Source: DASQBT01 sp963746955
GTDB taxonomy: Bacteria; Pseudomonadota; Gammaproteobacteria; Burkholderiales; Thiobacillaceae
DNA: 64,000 nt
Direction: 5' to 3'
Assembly: GCA_963746955.1 (NCBI GenBank)
Contig: CAVVDR010000004.1
Location: forward strand, 1-64,000
The notes below the pieces were generated by a model. That model did not search any database and was not told where the DNA came from. It saw only the letters and a program-made list of their open reading frames with translations. Positions 1-10,489 of this stretch are shown here, piece by piece (positions within the stretch are counted from its first letter, which is position 1; every line of letters begins with the position of its first letter). Position numbers and translations under genes: made by a program.

Positions 1-1
1 A

Positions 2-109
2 AGGCGCATTGAATCGCCGCAAGGCAAGCGTCACGCCATGCACGAAAGCGTCAACCGTCTGCTGCATATGCAAGGGCTGTTCGAGGGCGAGGTCCACAGG
101 CGGGCCTAA
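2..109 (+). CDS. 3' end of an unrecognised protein (partial)
   Basis: An open frame enters from the left edge and codes for 35 residues before a TAA stop. The tail is basic and amphipathic-looking (ends GEVHRRA). It lies upstream of, and on the same strand as, the glucan gene cluster, so it could be the last part of another carbohydrate gene, but the fragment is too short to assign and no motif is visible. The reading frame is chosen because it is the only one open from the window edge that ends near the start of the following non-coding stretch. Confidence 0.4.
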   Translation, partial: RRIESPQGKRHAMHESVNRLLHMQGLFEGEVHRRA

Positions 110-474
110 GTGCTGGTGGCCCTTGCCACTTGCTTTACCAATGTGTGCGGGCAGGAATCTGCAGATCTCCGATGCCCGGACTCCCAGCGTCTTAGGCAGC
201 AATATCCGCAAACACGCGAGAGCTCGGCCACGCTTGCGCTGGTAATAATACAAGACGATAGCGCTGGATTCGGCCTGCATTCCCCAAAACTTGCGCGTCA
301 CGGCCTAGCCGGACACCAGAACGAAGGCCCGGGAGATCCAAAGTGAAAATCTCATCCGGGCAACTATACTTCCGTGATGTTTACGACCACGGGCCCAATC
401 GCCAACACCCACGGCAGCATGCCGGAGCGCGCGTGTGCGAAGTGCAAATCCCGAGATCGAGGGCTGAGTCGGTA
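110..474. other. Non-coding stretch upstream of the glucan cluster
   Basis: About 365 bases with no convincing gene. Short open frames exist on both strands, but none has a ribosome binding site or recognisable sequence. The frame of the following GH13 gene is open back to a GTG at 343, but that extension (Arg/His/Gln-rich) precedes the conserved family start and is probably untranslated leader. The promoter of the cluster may lie here. I see no clear -35/-10 pair. Confidence 0.45.
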
Positions 475-1770
475 ATGGCGCACGGGCCGCGCATCTACAA
501 TCTGTTTCCATTGCTGGCCGGATCGGTGCGCGATTGGGAAGCGCAATTGGCTCGGATCGCTGGGATGGATTTCGATTGGGTGTACCTGAACCCATTCCAC
601 TATCCGGGCTTTTCCGGCAGCCTCTACGCGGTCAAGGATTATTATCGGCTGCATCCCTTGTTTCAGGGGCACAGCAGGCGACTGCCGGAGGATCTGCTGC
701 GCGAATTTGTCCAAGCAGCGGAAGAGCAGGGCCTGTCGGTGATGATGGACCTGGTCGTCAACCATACAGCCAAGGATTCGGAATTGGTGGCGCAACATCC
801 CGAATGGTTTGCGCACGAGACGGACGGATCGGTTCGTTCGCCCTTTGTGGTGGACCCGATCGATCCGACGCAGAGAACGGTGTGGGCCGACCTGGCGGAA
901 ATCGACTATGAGCGGCCGGTGGACCTCGCAGGGCTACTCGCTTACTGGCGCGAGCTGGTGCGTCACTACACGGCGCTTGGCTTCCATGGATTTCGCTGCG
1001 ACGCAGCCTACAAGGTGCCGGCCGAAGTGTGGTCACAGCTGATCGGCGCGGCGCGGGAGCTCAATTCGGATGCGAAGTTTCTTGCAGAAACCCTGGGCTG
1101 CCAGCCAAAGCAGGTCACCCAGTTGCACGATGCCGGTTTCGATTACCTGTTCAACAGCGCCAAATGGTGGGACTTTCACGCTGACTGGCTGCTCGAACAA
1201 TATGAAGCCCACCGTCACATCGCACCTTCCATCGCCTTCCCTGAAAGCCACGACACGGAACGGTTAGCGGCCGAATCGAACGGCGACGCCCGCGTGTCAC
1301 GCCAGCGCTACCTGTTCGCCGCCTTCTTTTCGGCGGGGGTAATGATGCCGATGGGCTTCGAGTTCGGCTTTCGGCACAAGCTTCATATCGTCAACACCCG
1401 GCCCGATGATTGGGAAGAACCGGCATTTGATCTGAGCGCCTTTGTCCGTGCGACAAACGAGATGAAAGCCGCGTGCCCCGCGTTGAACGAAGAGGGACCA
1501 CAGCGGCGCTTCACCGCGGTGCGCGAGCCGCTGGTAGGACTGCTGAGGAGCGCAATCAGCGGGCCCGAACGCGTCGCCGCCCTGATCAATTCCGATCCAC
1601 TCAACAGTCACGAATCTTCTCTCGCGGCACTGGCGGAGAATATCGGCGACACGACGGGTAACATTCGCGAAATTACGCCTCTTGGCGGGCAGCAGCCGCT
1701 TCCCCGCAACGGTCGCTTGCATTTTTCACCCCTGGAAATGCGCATTTTTCATCGTCCGCTTCTAGAGTGA
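475..1770 (+). CDS. GH13 alpha-amylase family protein, next to GlgE
   Basis: A single-domain alpha-amylase superfamily (GH13) enzyme of 431 residues. The TIM-barrel signatures are readable: NPFHYPGFSGS near the N-terminus, DLVVNH, then FRCDA with the nucleophile Asp176, the acid/base Glu205 in FLAETLG, and Asp260 in ESHDTE, so the active site looks complete. The ATG at 475 is chosen over the upstream GTG at 343 because the family-like sequence begins MAHGPRIYNLF. It is followed 15 bases later by glgE, which has its own strong Shine-Dalgarno. As far as I recall, some bacteria carry a similar domain in front of GlgE in one long protein, so this may be a separated partner domain. Its exact substrate (alpha-glucan or oligosaccharide) cannot be told from sequence. 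Confidence 0.75.
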   Translation: MAHGPRIYNLFPLLAGSVRDWEAQLARIAGMDFDWVYLNPFHYPGFSGSLYAVKDYYRLHPLFQGHSRRLPEDLLREFVQAAEEQGLSVMMDLVVNHTAKDSELVAQHPEWFAHETDGSVRSPFVVDPIDPTQRTVWADLAEIDYERPVDLAGLLAYWRELVRHYTALGFHGFRCDAAYKVPAEVWSQLIGAARELNSDAKFLAETLGCQPKQVTQLHDAGFDYLFNSAKWWDFHADWLLEQYEAHRHIAPSIAFPESHDTERLAAESNGDARVSRQRYLFAAFFSAGVMMPMGFEFGFRHKLHIVNTRPDDWEEPAFDLSAFVRATNEMKAACPALNEEGPQRRFTAVREPLVGLLRSAISGPERVAALINSDPLNSHESSLAALAENIGDTTGNIREITPLGGQQPLPRNGRLHFSPLEMRIFHRPLLE

Positions 1771-1785
1771 AGAAAAGGAGGCCGT

Positions 1786-3759
1786 ATGGACACACTCAAC
1801 GCCATCATCATCGAGAACATCTATCCGGTGCTGGACAACGGCCGCTACCCGGTCAAGCGGGAGGTGGGCGACGTGCTGCGGGTAGAAGCGGACGTCCTCA
1901 AGGAGGGACACGATGTGCTGGCCGCCGTGCTGAAATATCGCGAAGCCACCGACACCGTCTGGCGCGAAGCCGCGATGACGCACCTGACCAACGACCGCTG
2001 GCGCGGCGAATTTCCGTTGGCCCGCAACACGCGCTACCGCTATCTCATCCAGGCCTGGAGCGATCACTTCGAAACTTGGCGCAAGGAGATTGAGAAGAAG
2101 ACGGCGGCGGGGCGCAGCGTGAGCCTGGAACTGCTCGAAGGTCGCGCGCTGGTGGCTGAGGCGGCAAAGCGGTCCGAAGCCGAGGATAGGCGTCAGTTGG
2201 AACGGGTGGTGGAGAATTTCGATCGGCAAACGGAGGACGAAGAGCGCCTTGACGTCTTGCTGGCGCCGGCCTTGCGCCGTTTAATGGTGCGCTGGCCGGA
2301 CAAGACCCTGGCCGCCGCGTCCGACCCGGAACTTGAAGTCGTGGTAGACCGCGTTGCGGCACGCTTTGCGAGCTGGTACGAAATGTTTCCGCGTTCACAG
2401 GGAAAAGCTGCGGGAAAAAGCGCCACGTTCAAGGATTGCGCGGCGCGCCTCCCCGAAATCCGCAAGCTCGGCTTCGACGTGGTCTATCTCGTGCCCATCC
2501 ATCCCATCGGTGTCACCCATCGAAAAGGCCCCAACAACAGCCCCAATGCCGGACCGGATGATCCCGGCAGCCCCTACGCGATCGGTTCTGAAGCGGGCGG
2601 ACATCGCGCTATACACCCGGACCTGGGGAATCTGGAGGATTTTCGTGCCTTTGTGCGCAGGGCCAATGAACTCGAGATGGAAGTGGCGCTCGACTTTGCC
2701 ATCCAGTGCTCGCCGGACCATCCCTACGTCCGCGCCCATCCCGAATGGTTCAGCTACCGCCCCGACGGCAGCATCAAGCACGCGGAAAATCCACCCAAGA
2801 AGTACGAAGATATTATCAACGTCAATTTTTATGGGGCTCATCAGTCCGAACTCTGGAAAGAATGGCGCGACGTGGTGTTGTTCTGGATTGACCAGGGTGT
2901 CAGGACTTTTCGCGTGGACAATCCTCATACCAAGCCGATCTCGTTTTGGGAATGGCTGATCCGAGAGGTGCAGGACAAACACCCGGAGGTGATCTTCCTG
3001 TCAGAGGCCTTCACCCGGCCCAAGCTGCTCAAGATTCTGGCCAAGGCCGGCTTCACCCAGTCCTACACTTATTTCACCTGGCGCAATTTCAAGCAGGAGC
3101 TCATCGACTACCTCACGGAACTGACCCAGAGCGAAGCGAAGGAATACTTGCGCCCGAATTTTTTCACCAACACGCCTGACATCCTTCCGACCTTCCTGCA
3201 AACCGGTGGCAGACCAGGATTTCAGATCCGGCTGGTGCTGGCCGCCACCCTCTCCAGCGTATACGGCATCTACAACGGCTTCGAGCTATGCGAGGCAACC
3301 GCCATCCCCGGCAGCGAGGAGTACCTCGATTCGGAGAAATTCCAGTACAAGGTTTGGGACTGGGACCGGCCCGGCAACATCAAGGACTATATCGCCCGCA
3401 TCAATGCCATCCGGCGCGAGAACCCGGCTTTGCAGGAGCTGGAGAACCTGCGCTTCTATCCCGCGGACGATGACAGCGTACTGTTTTATGGCAAATCGAC
3501 GCTCGATGGCGCCAATACGATATTTGTCGTGGTCAACCTCGATCCTTTCGAACCACACCAGGCAGTTCTGGAATTTCCGCTGCAAGCGCTTGGCATTCCT
3601 CGCGAGCGGACCTTCCAGGTGGAGGAATTGTTAAGCGGCCAGAAACACCTGTGGCGTGGACACCGGCACATCGCCGACCTCGATCCACACAAGAATCCGG
3701 CGGAAATCTACCGCATTACGCGCTGGGACTATCGCGACTATGTAGAGACCTGCTTCTAA
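1786..3759 (+). CDS. glgE: Alpha-1,4-glucan:maltose-1-phosphate maltosyltransferase GlgE
   Basis: GlgE transfers maltose from maltose-1-phosphate to the non-reducing end of alpha-1,4-glucan, the polymerising step of the trehalose-to-glycogen route. The 657-residue protein has an N-terminal beta-sandwich and helical insert (about 1-200) and a GH13 barrel. Catalytic candidates are Asp378 in FRVDNPHTKP, Glu407 in FLSEAFT and Asp465 in TPDILP; their spacing (29 and 58 residues) closely matches that of characterised GlgE enzymes. The AENPPKKY segment, typical of the maltose-1-phosphate pocket, is present. The start ATG follows an AAAGGAGG ribosome site. Directly downstream lies trehalose synthase-maltokinase, which makes the donor, so the pathway is genetically linked. 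Confidence 0.95.
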   Translation: MDTLNAIIIENIYPVLDNGRYPVKREVGDVLRVEADVLKEGHDVLAAVLKYREATDTVWREAAMTHLTNDRWRGEFPLARNTRYRYLIQAWSDHFETWRKEIEKKTAAGRSVSLELLEGRALVAEAAKRSEAEDRRQLERVVENFDRQTEDEERLDVLLAPALRRLMVRWPDKTLAAASDPELEVVVDRVAARFASWYEMFPRSQGKAAGKSATFKDCAARLPEIRKLGFDVVYLVPIHPIGVTHRKGPNNSPNAGPDDPGSPYAIGSEAGGHRAIHPDLGNLEDFRAFVRRANELEMEVALDFAIQCSPDHPYVRAHPEWFSYRPDGSIKHAENPPKKYEDIINVNFYGAHQSELWKEWRDVVLFWIDQGVRTFRVDNPHTKPISFWEWLIREVQDKHPEVIFLSEAFTRPKLLKILAKAGFTQSYTYFTWRNFKQELIDYLTELTQSEAKEYLRPNFFTNTPDILPTFLQTGGRPGFQIRLVLAATLSSVYGIYNGFELCEATAIPGSEEYLDSEKFQYKVWDWDRPGNIKDYIARINAIRRENPALQELENLRFYPADDDSVLFYGKSTLDGANTIFVVVNLDPFEPHQAVLEFPLQALGIPRERTFQVEELLSGQKHLWRGHRHIADLDPHKNPAEIYRITRWDYRDYVETCF

Positions 3760-3778
3760 GCCGCAGGAGCTTGCGACC

Positions 3779-5895
<2,117 letters not shown>

Positions 5896-5917
<22 letters not shown>

Positions 5918-7053
5918 TCCGTTTTGCGCCTTCCAGCGTCTTTGCCGAACTGGCTGAGGGTTTGAACGACCTGGCGGTGAACGTCTCAACTACAAGCAGC
6001 AACACAACGGCGACGCTGGGCGGCCGCTTGTTCCTGAAGGTTTACCGTCGCCTTCAGGCAGGATTCAATCCGGAAGTCGAGATTGGTCGCTTCCTCACCG
6101 AAGTTGCGCATTTCCCCAACAGCGTACCGGTAGCGGGCGTGATGGAATATCAGGGCGAGAGCGATCTCCTCCCGACGACACTGGTACTGCTGCAAGGCTA
6201 CGTGGAGAACCAGGGGGATGGCCACCGCTATACCGTGGATTATCTTGCGCGTTTCCTGGAAGACTGCCGCGTAACCCCGGATCTTCCGCGCCCGCCAGGC
6301 GAGGCTCACGCAGCCTATCTCTCGCTCATCCGCACGCTGGGCCAGAGGACTGCCGAGTTGCACCAGGCCCTGGGCAGGCCCAGCGGGGACCCGGCGTTCG
6401 ATCCGGAACCGGTTAGCCAGCAGGAATTGGCGCAGTGGGCGGATACCGTGCGAAAGGAGGCGGAAACCACGCTGGCCCTGATCGAACGCCAGCGCTCAAC
6501 GCTTGACGCAGAGATTCAGCGGGACGTTGACGTCTTGCTCAAGCGGCGCGGCGACATCGCACAGCACACTGGAGACGCGGTTCAGACGCCTCTGCGAACG
6601 GTCAAGACGCGCTATCACGGGGACTATCATCTGGGTCAGGTGCTGCTCAGGCAAAACGACTTTGTATTGATCGATTTTGAGGGCGAACCTGCCCGCCCAA
6701 TTCCAGAGCGGCGCCAGAAACACTCGGCGCTCAAGGATGTGGCCGGTATGATGCGCTCGTTCAATTACGCGGCGTACGCAGCGCTCGCCCAGGTAAGTAG
6801 CGGACGACCCGGTGACGAAGCGCTCGAAGTTTTCGCCAGGCAGTGGGAAGCGGAAACGCAGGCGGTCTTTCTCGACGCCTATTTCGAGACCATGGCCGGC
6901 ACCGACTTGTATTTGGAACAGCAATCGGCACGCAGCTTAATTGACTTGTTTCTATTCGAAAAGGCGTTTTATGAACTGCGCTACGAGCTTGGCCATCGCC
7001 CTGACTGGGTGCACATTCCCTTGCTCGGTATCCTGGGACTGCTCGACCGCTAG
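5896..7053 (+). CDS. Maltokinase, main part (3' part of frameshifted TreS-maltokinase)
   Basis: Maltokinase (Pep2/Mak) phosphorylates maltose to maltose-1-phosphate with ATP, giving GlgE its donor. The frame of up to 385 residues contains the kinase-like fold: TRYHGDYHLGQVLL carries the catalytic-loop equivalent (HGDYHLGQ) and VLIDFEGEP the metal-binding Asp, followed by the LKDVAGMMRSF and DYAA-type helices typical of the family. It overlaps the preceding frame by 22 bases and lacks the cap sequence RQRWF-type, which lies in the upstream frame, so it is not a complete independent maltokinase. The GTG at 5896 could be used as a start, preceded only by the G run. Whether functional kinase is made depends on the frame break. 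Confidence 0.85.
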
Positions 7054-7135
7054 CACCGGCCGTGGCGTGGCCTCTTTTTGGCAACGAAGCGTGCGCGGGC
7101 GATAATTTGTCGGACTGCCAATGCCGCGCCGCGAC

Positions 7136-7171
7136 GGTGCCGGTGCCGGTGCCAGTGCCGGTGCCGGTGCA
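7136..7171 (+). repeat. Hexanucleotide tandem repeat (GGTGCC)n in a 5' leader
   Basis: Six consecutive copies of GGTGCC, the fourth reading AGTGCC and the last ending in A. The array ends exactly where the Shine-Dalgarno AAGGAG of the next gene begins (7171-7176). Copy-number change would alter the leader but not the coding frame of the gene started at 7183. Confidence 0.85.
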
Positions 7172-7182
7172 AGGAGAATGAA

Positions 7183-7689
7183 GTGGACAGGAAATTGAGA
7201 AAGCAGATCGTTGCGCCTGCAGCCGAGCCCAACCCGGGCATTCCCGCGGACGCCATCGACATCATTGACGAGGCGGAAGTTCTGGCGAGTTCGGAGGCGG
7301 AGCGCTTCCCCCTGGACAATATCGTCGATGGCAGCTGCGGACCAGGGAGTTCGCAGTGGGTGGCGGGGACCACCGGCCCGCAGACTCTAGTCTTCAAATT
7401 CGACGCACCGCAACACATCACCGGCATCAATTACGAAATAGAGGAAAATGAAACGGTGCGAACCCAGGAAGTGTTGTTCGAGGTCTCGTCCGATTCCGGC
7501 GCGCATTTCCGCGAGATTTTGCGGCAGGAATACAACTTCAGCCCTGACGGCAGCACCTTCCAGCGCGAAGCGCTGACGTTCGACCTGCCGGGTACCACCC
7601 AGTTGAGGATAGTCATCAAGCCCGACAAGGGAAATCGCGAATGCCGGGCAAAACTGAACAGCATCGTGTTTCGGCGCAAAGCCAAGTGA
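7183..7689 (+). CDS. Discoidin-like (F5/8 type C-like) small protein in the GlgE cluster
   Basis: A 168-residue protein with no signal peptide. After a charged N-terminus of about 40 residues it shows a pattern like a coagulation factor 5/8 C-terminal (discoidin, CBM32-like) jelly roll: VLASSEAERFPLDNIVDG, then SQWVAG, TLVFKFDAPQHITGI and a closing LRIVIKPDKG strand. Such folds often bind sugars. Start: the GTG at 7183 is six bases after AAGGAG; the longer frame from 7078 would translate the hexamer repeat into an implausible CRCRC stretch. It lies between the maltokinase and a GH100-like gene, so a glucan- or trehalose-binding role is a reasonable inference. The fold assignment is by pattern only. 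Confidence 0.6.
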   Translation: MDRKLRKQIVAPAAEPNPGIPADAIDIIDEAEVLASSEAERFPLDNIVDGSCGPGSSQWVAGTTGPQTLVFKFDAPQHITGINYEIEENETVRTQEVLFEVSSDSGAHFREILRQEYNFSPDGSTFQREALTFDLPGTTQLRIVIKPDKGNRECRAKLNSIVFRRKAK

Positions 7690-7699
7690 CCCGCCGCCT

Positions 7700-8869
7700 G
7701 TGAACCGGGGTGCACTGGTCGAGCAATGCTTGGCGCAATCCCGCGAACTCCTGCGCAGGAATCTGACGCCGCACGGCATCCTGGCGGCAAGCCGCACGCC
7801 GCAGGCTGAGGCGCGGAACTACACCCGCATTTTCGGCCGGGACGCCTCAATATGCGCCCTGGGCATGGCAGTGTCGGGCGACCCGGAGCTGTGTGCCGGA
7901 GCCAAGAGCGGCCTTCTGACTCTGGCCCGCCACCAAGCCGACAACGGTCAGATTCCCAAGTACGTCGACCCGGAGAATGACAGCGCGGACTTCTGGTATC
8001 TCGGCTGCATTGACGCCACGCTTTGGTGGCTGATCACGTTGCGGCTGCTTTCCCGACTTGCGCCTGGAGAGCGGATCGAGGAGGAACTTCGGGAATCGGT
8101 TGACCGAGCCTTGACCTGGCTAAAGTGCCAAGAGCATCCACAGATCTTTCTGGTGCGCCAGGACGAGGCAAGCGACTGGGCCGACATCATGCCGCGCTCC
8201 GGCTTCGTTCTCTACAGCAATGCCCTGTGGTATGGCGTCAAACGCCTCTATGGCCTGCCCCACGCGGACGCAACACGCTTCCACTTCAACCACCTCTTTT
8301 TCCCTTTCTCGCGCGACGTGCCGGACTATCGGCGGCTGCGGCTGCTAACCCATTACGTGCGCAACCGTGCCAAAGGAGGGGAACTCTACTTGAGCTTCGT
8401 CAACTTTTCCTTTTGGGGCGAAGAGGGCGACGTATTCGGCAATTTGCTCGCGGTATTGTTTGGCCTGGCCGACGAACGCCCGGCGAATCGCATTCTTCAC
8501 GCCTTGCAATCGGTCGCGTCCGCCAGCCCCTACCCCATTTCCGCGGTGCTTCAACCCATTGCGCCCGCCGATCCGCTGTGGCGCCGCTACATGGGACGCC
8601 ACCGCCAGAACCTGGAATGGCAGTACCATAATGGCGGGGCCTGGCCCTTCATCGGCGGTTTCTGGGTCATGGCGCTGGCTGCCATCGGCCGGCGGCAGGC
8701 CGCGGCGGCGCAGCTGTCGCGCCTGGCCGAAGCCAACGCCGTAGGGGGCTGGGGATTTCACGAGTGGTTTCATGGCCGCACCGGCGACCCCAGCGGCATG
8801 CCTGGACAGTCATGGAACGCGTCCATGTTCCTGCTGGCGCATCACGCCTTGGGAGCAAGAGTGTTCTAA
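7700..8869 (+). CDS. GH100-like (alpha/alpha)6-barrel glycosidase
   Basis: A 389-residue cytoplasmic protein with the look of an (alpha/alpha)6-barrel glycosidase related to neutral/alkaline invertase (GH100) or to amylo-alpha-1,6-glucosidase. Indicators are YTRIFGRDASICALG near residue 40, DNGQIPKYVD, the acidic DEASDWADIMPRSG motif near 155, and late YHNGGAWPFIGGFW and SWNASMFLLAH segments. GH100 enzymes cleave sucrose, but in this locus, 11 bases after the discoidin-like gene and downstream of glgE and treS, a debranching or glucan-trimming role is also possible. The start is GTG at 7700. The assignment to a glycosidase of this clan is fairly firm; the substrate is not known. Confidence 0.65.
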   Translation: MNRGALVEQCLAQSRELLRRNLTPHGILAASRTPQAEARNYTRIFGRDASICALGMAVSGDPELCAGAKSGLLTLARHQADNGQIPKYVDPENDSADFWYLGCIDATLWWLITLRLLSRLAPGERIEEELRESVDRALTWLKCQEHPQIFLVRQDEASDWADIMPRSGFVLYSNALWYGVKRLYGLPHADATRFHFNHLFFPFSRDVPDYRRLRLLTHYVRNRAKGGELYLSFVNFSFWGEEGDVFGNLLAVLFGLADERPANRILHALQSVASASPYPISAVLQPIAPADPLWRRYMGRHRQNLEWQYHNGGAWPFIGGFWVMALAAIGRRQAAAAQLSRLAEANAVGGWGFHEWFHGRTGDPSGMPGQSWNASMFLLAHHALGARVF

Positions 8870-8899
8870 TCCCGGCCTTAAACGACAACGGGAGGCAAT

Positions 8900-9355
8900 A
8901 TGCGCTACTGGCTGATGAAATCCGAACCCTCCGACGTCAGCATCGACGATCTGGCGAAAATGCCCAACAAGACGGTTGCATGGTATGGCGTGCGCAATTA
9001 TCAGGCGCGCAATTTCATGCGCGACCAGATGAAAGTCGGCGACAAGGTGCTGTTCTATCACTCCAGTTGCGATGAGCCCGGCATTGCCGGCCTGGCCGTG
9101 GTCAGCAGGCAGGCTTACCCGGATGAAAGCCAGTTTGACGCCAAGGGCAAGTACTACGATCCCAAGTCCAGCCGCGACAATCCGCGCTGGCTGAACGTGG
9201 ATGTAAAGTTCATCAAGAAGACCCGACTGGTTTCAATCAAGGAATTGCGGGAGCATGCCCAACTCGCCAATCTGCGCATCCTGCAGAAGGGCAACCGCTT
9301 GTCCATCACGCCGGTGGACCCGAAGGAATACGAATTCATTCTCGGGCTGCTGTAA
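8900..9355 (+). CDS. EVE domain-containing protein (ThyN1 family)
   Basis: A 151-residue EVE-domain protein (PUA-like fold). The N-terminal MRYWLMKSEPS and the WYGVRNYQARNFMR segment are diagnostic, followed by GDKVLFYHS and the DNPRWLNVDV strand. EVE domains in this family are thought to bind modified bases in DNA or RNA, and bacterial members are widespread housekeeping proteins. The start has an upstream GGGAGG. It lies 30 bases after the glycosidase gene and on the same strand but is functionally unrelated to sugar metabolism as far as I can tell. Confidence 0.9.
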   Translation: MRYWLMKSEPSDVSIDDLAKMPNKTVAWYGVRNYQARNFMRDQMKVGDKVLFYHSSCDEPGIAGLAVVSRQAYPDESQFDAKGKYYDPKSSRDNPRWLNVDVKFIKKTRLVSIKELREHAQLANLRILQKGNRLSITPVDPKEYEFILGLL

Positions 9356-9428
9356 GCTTCGGCCAGCGGGTCGAAGGCAGGGTTTCGACAACATATTTCA
9401 CTCTGCCGCAATATTCCGGGGCCATTGC

Positions 9429-10226
9429 GTGAATCCAGAATTTCTCGGCGCCTATCTCGTTCTCGGCCTCGTGGCCGGATTTGTGGCGGGACTTCTGGGC
9501 GTCGGCGGCGGGCTGATCATCGTGCCAGCGCTGATCTGGCTGTTCGATGCGCAAGGGGTATCGCCCGCCATACAGCCCCATCTGGCGCTGGGCACCTCCC
9601 TGGCTTCCATACTGTTCACTTCGTTATCCAGCGTTCGTGCCCACCACCGGCATGGCGCAGTGGACTGGTCGACCCTGAAACTAATCGCCCCGGGGATCGT
9701 GTGCGGCACGCTGGCCGGAGCTTGGCTGGCCAGCCTGATACCGGCGCGACCGCTGAAAATCTTCTTCGTCGCATTTCTGTTTTATGCCGCCCTGCAAATG
9801 GCGTTGAATCTCAAACCCAAGCCCAGCCGGGAACTGCCCGGCCGACTGGGTATGTTTGGTACAGGCGCCACCATCGGCTCGGTGTCCAGTTGGGTGGGTA
9901 TAGGCGGCGGCACCCTTTCCGTTCCGTTCCTGGCATGGTGCAATGTGCCGCTGCACCGCGCCATTGGCACATCGGCTGCGATCGGTTTTCCCATCGCGGC
10001 GGCGGGCGCGGCGGGATACCTCATTGGTGGCTGGCAGCATGCCGGACTGCCTCCTGGCAGCCTCGGATTTGTGTCCTTCCCTGCCCTGGCCGGCATTGCC
10101 TTGGGCAGTGTCCTCACTGCACCGCTGGGTGCCAAAACTGCGCATGCCCTTCCGGTGGCAAAACTAAAGAAAATCTTTGCACTGCTGCTCTTGCTCCTGG
10201 CTATCAGGATGACGCTCGCACTGTAA
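9429..10226 (+). CDS. TauE/SafE family permease (putative sulfite/organosulfur exporter)
   Basis: An inner-membrane protein of 265 residues with about eight hydrophobic segments. The two family repeats are visible: GLVAGFVAGLLGVGGGLIIVPAL near the N-terminus and GSVSSWVGIGGGTLSVPFL in the middle, each with the glycine-rich GxGGG signature, followed by AIGTSAA. The GTG at 9429 is chosen as start because the first family repeat begins just after it; the frame is open further upstream, but there it overlaps the EVE gene. Members export sulfite or related anions, which would suit a sulfur oxidiser, but substrates vary widely, so the specificity is an inference. Confidence 0.85.
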   Translation: MNPEFLGAYLVLGLVAGFVAGLLGVGGGLIIVPALIWLFDAQGVSPAIQPHLALGTSLASILFTSLSSVRAHHRHGAVDWSTLKLIAPGIVCGTLAGAWLASLIPARPLKIFFVAFLFYAALQMALNLKPKPSRELPGRLGMFGTGATIGSVSSWVGIGGGTLSVPFLAWCNVPLHRAIGTSAAIGFPIAAAGAAGYLIGGWQHAGLPPGSLGFVSFPALAGIALGSVLTAPLGAKTAHALPVAKLKKIFALLLLLLAIRMTLAL

Positions 10227-10489
10227 ACTCAACCTGCCAGCTTTTCGCGTTATTCAGAGTTGGTTATCCGTAAATCCGACAGGCGGCGGGAATAAATCAC
10301 AAGCAACCATCGAGCCAACTCGGCGGAGACACAAGATATTGATAATTTCAGACCATTTTATCTATTTATTGCGGCCGAATTGGATTTCATAATGGGCTTC
10401 TTGTTTTCGGCCCTTTTCCGGCGTTACTCTGCTTCTGTTTTCGAGGGAAGATCGTTGTCAACATTGATTCAATTCAAGGAGAGAGCGCA

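Noticed and set aside
7054..7077. GGCC-loop-GGCC followed by TCTTTTT after the maltokinase stop as a terminator
   Set aside because: Stem of only four pairs; too weak to support with confidence.
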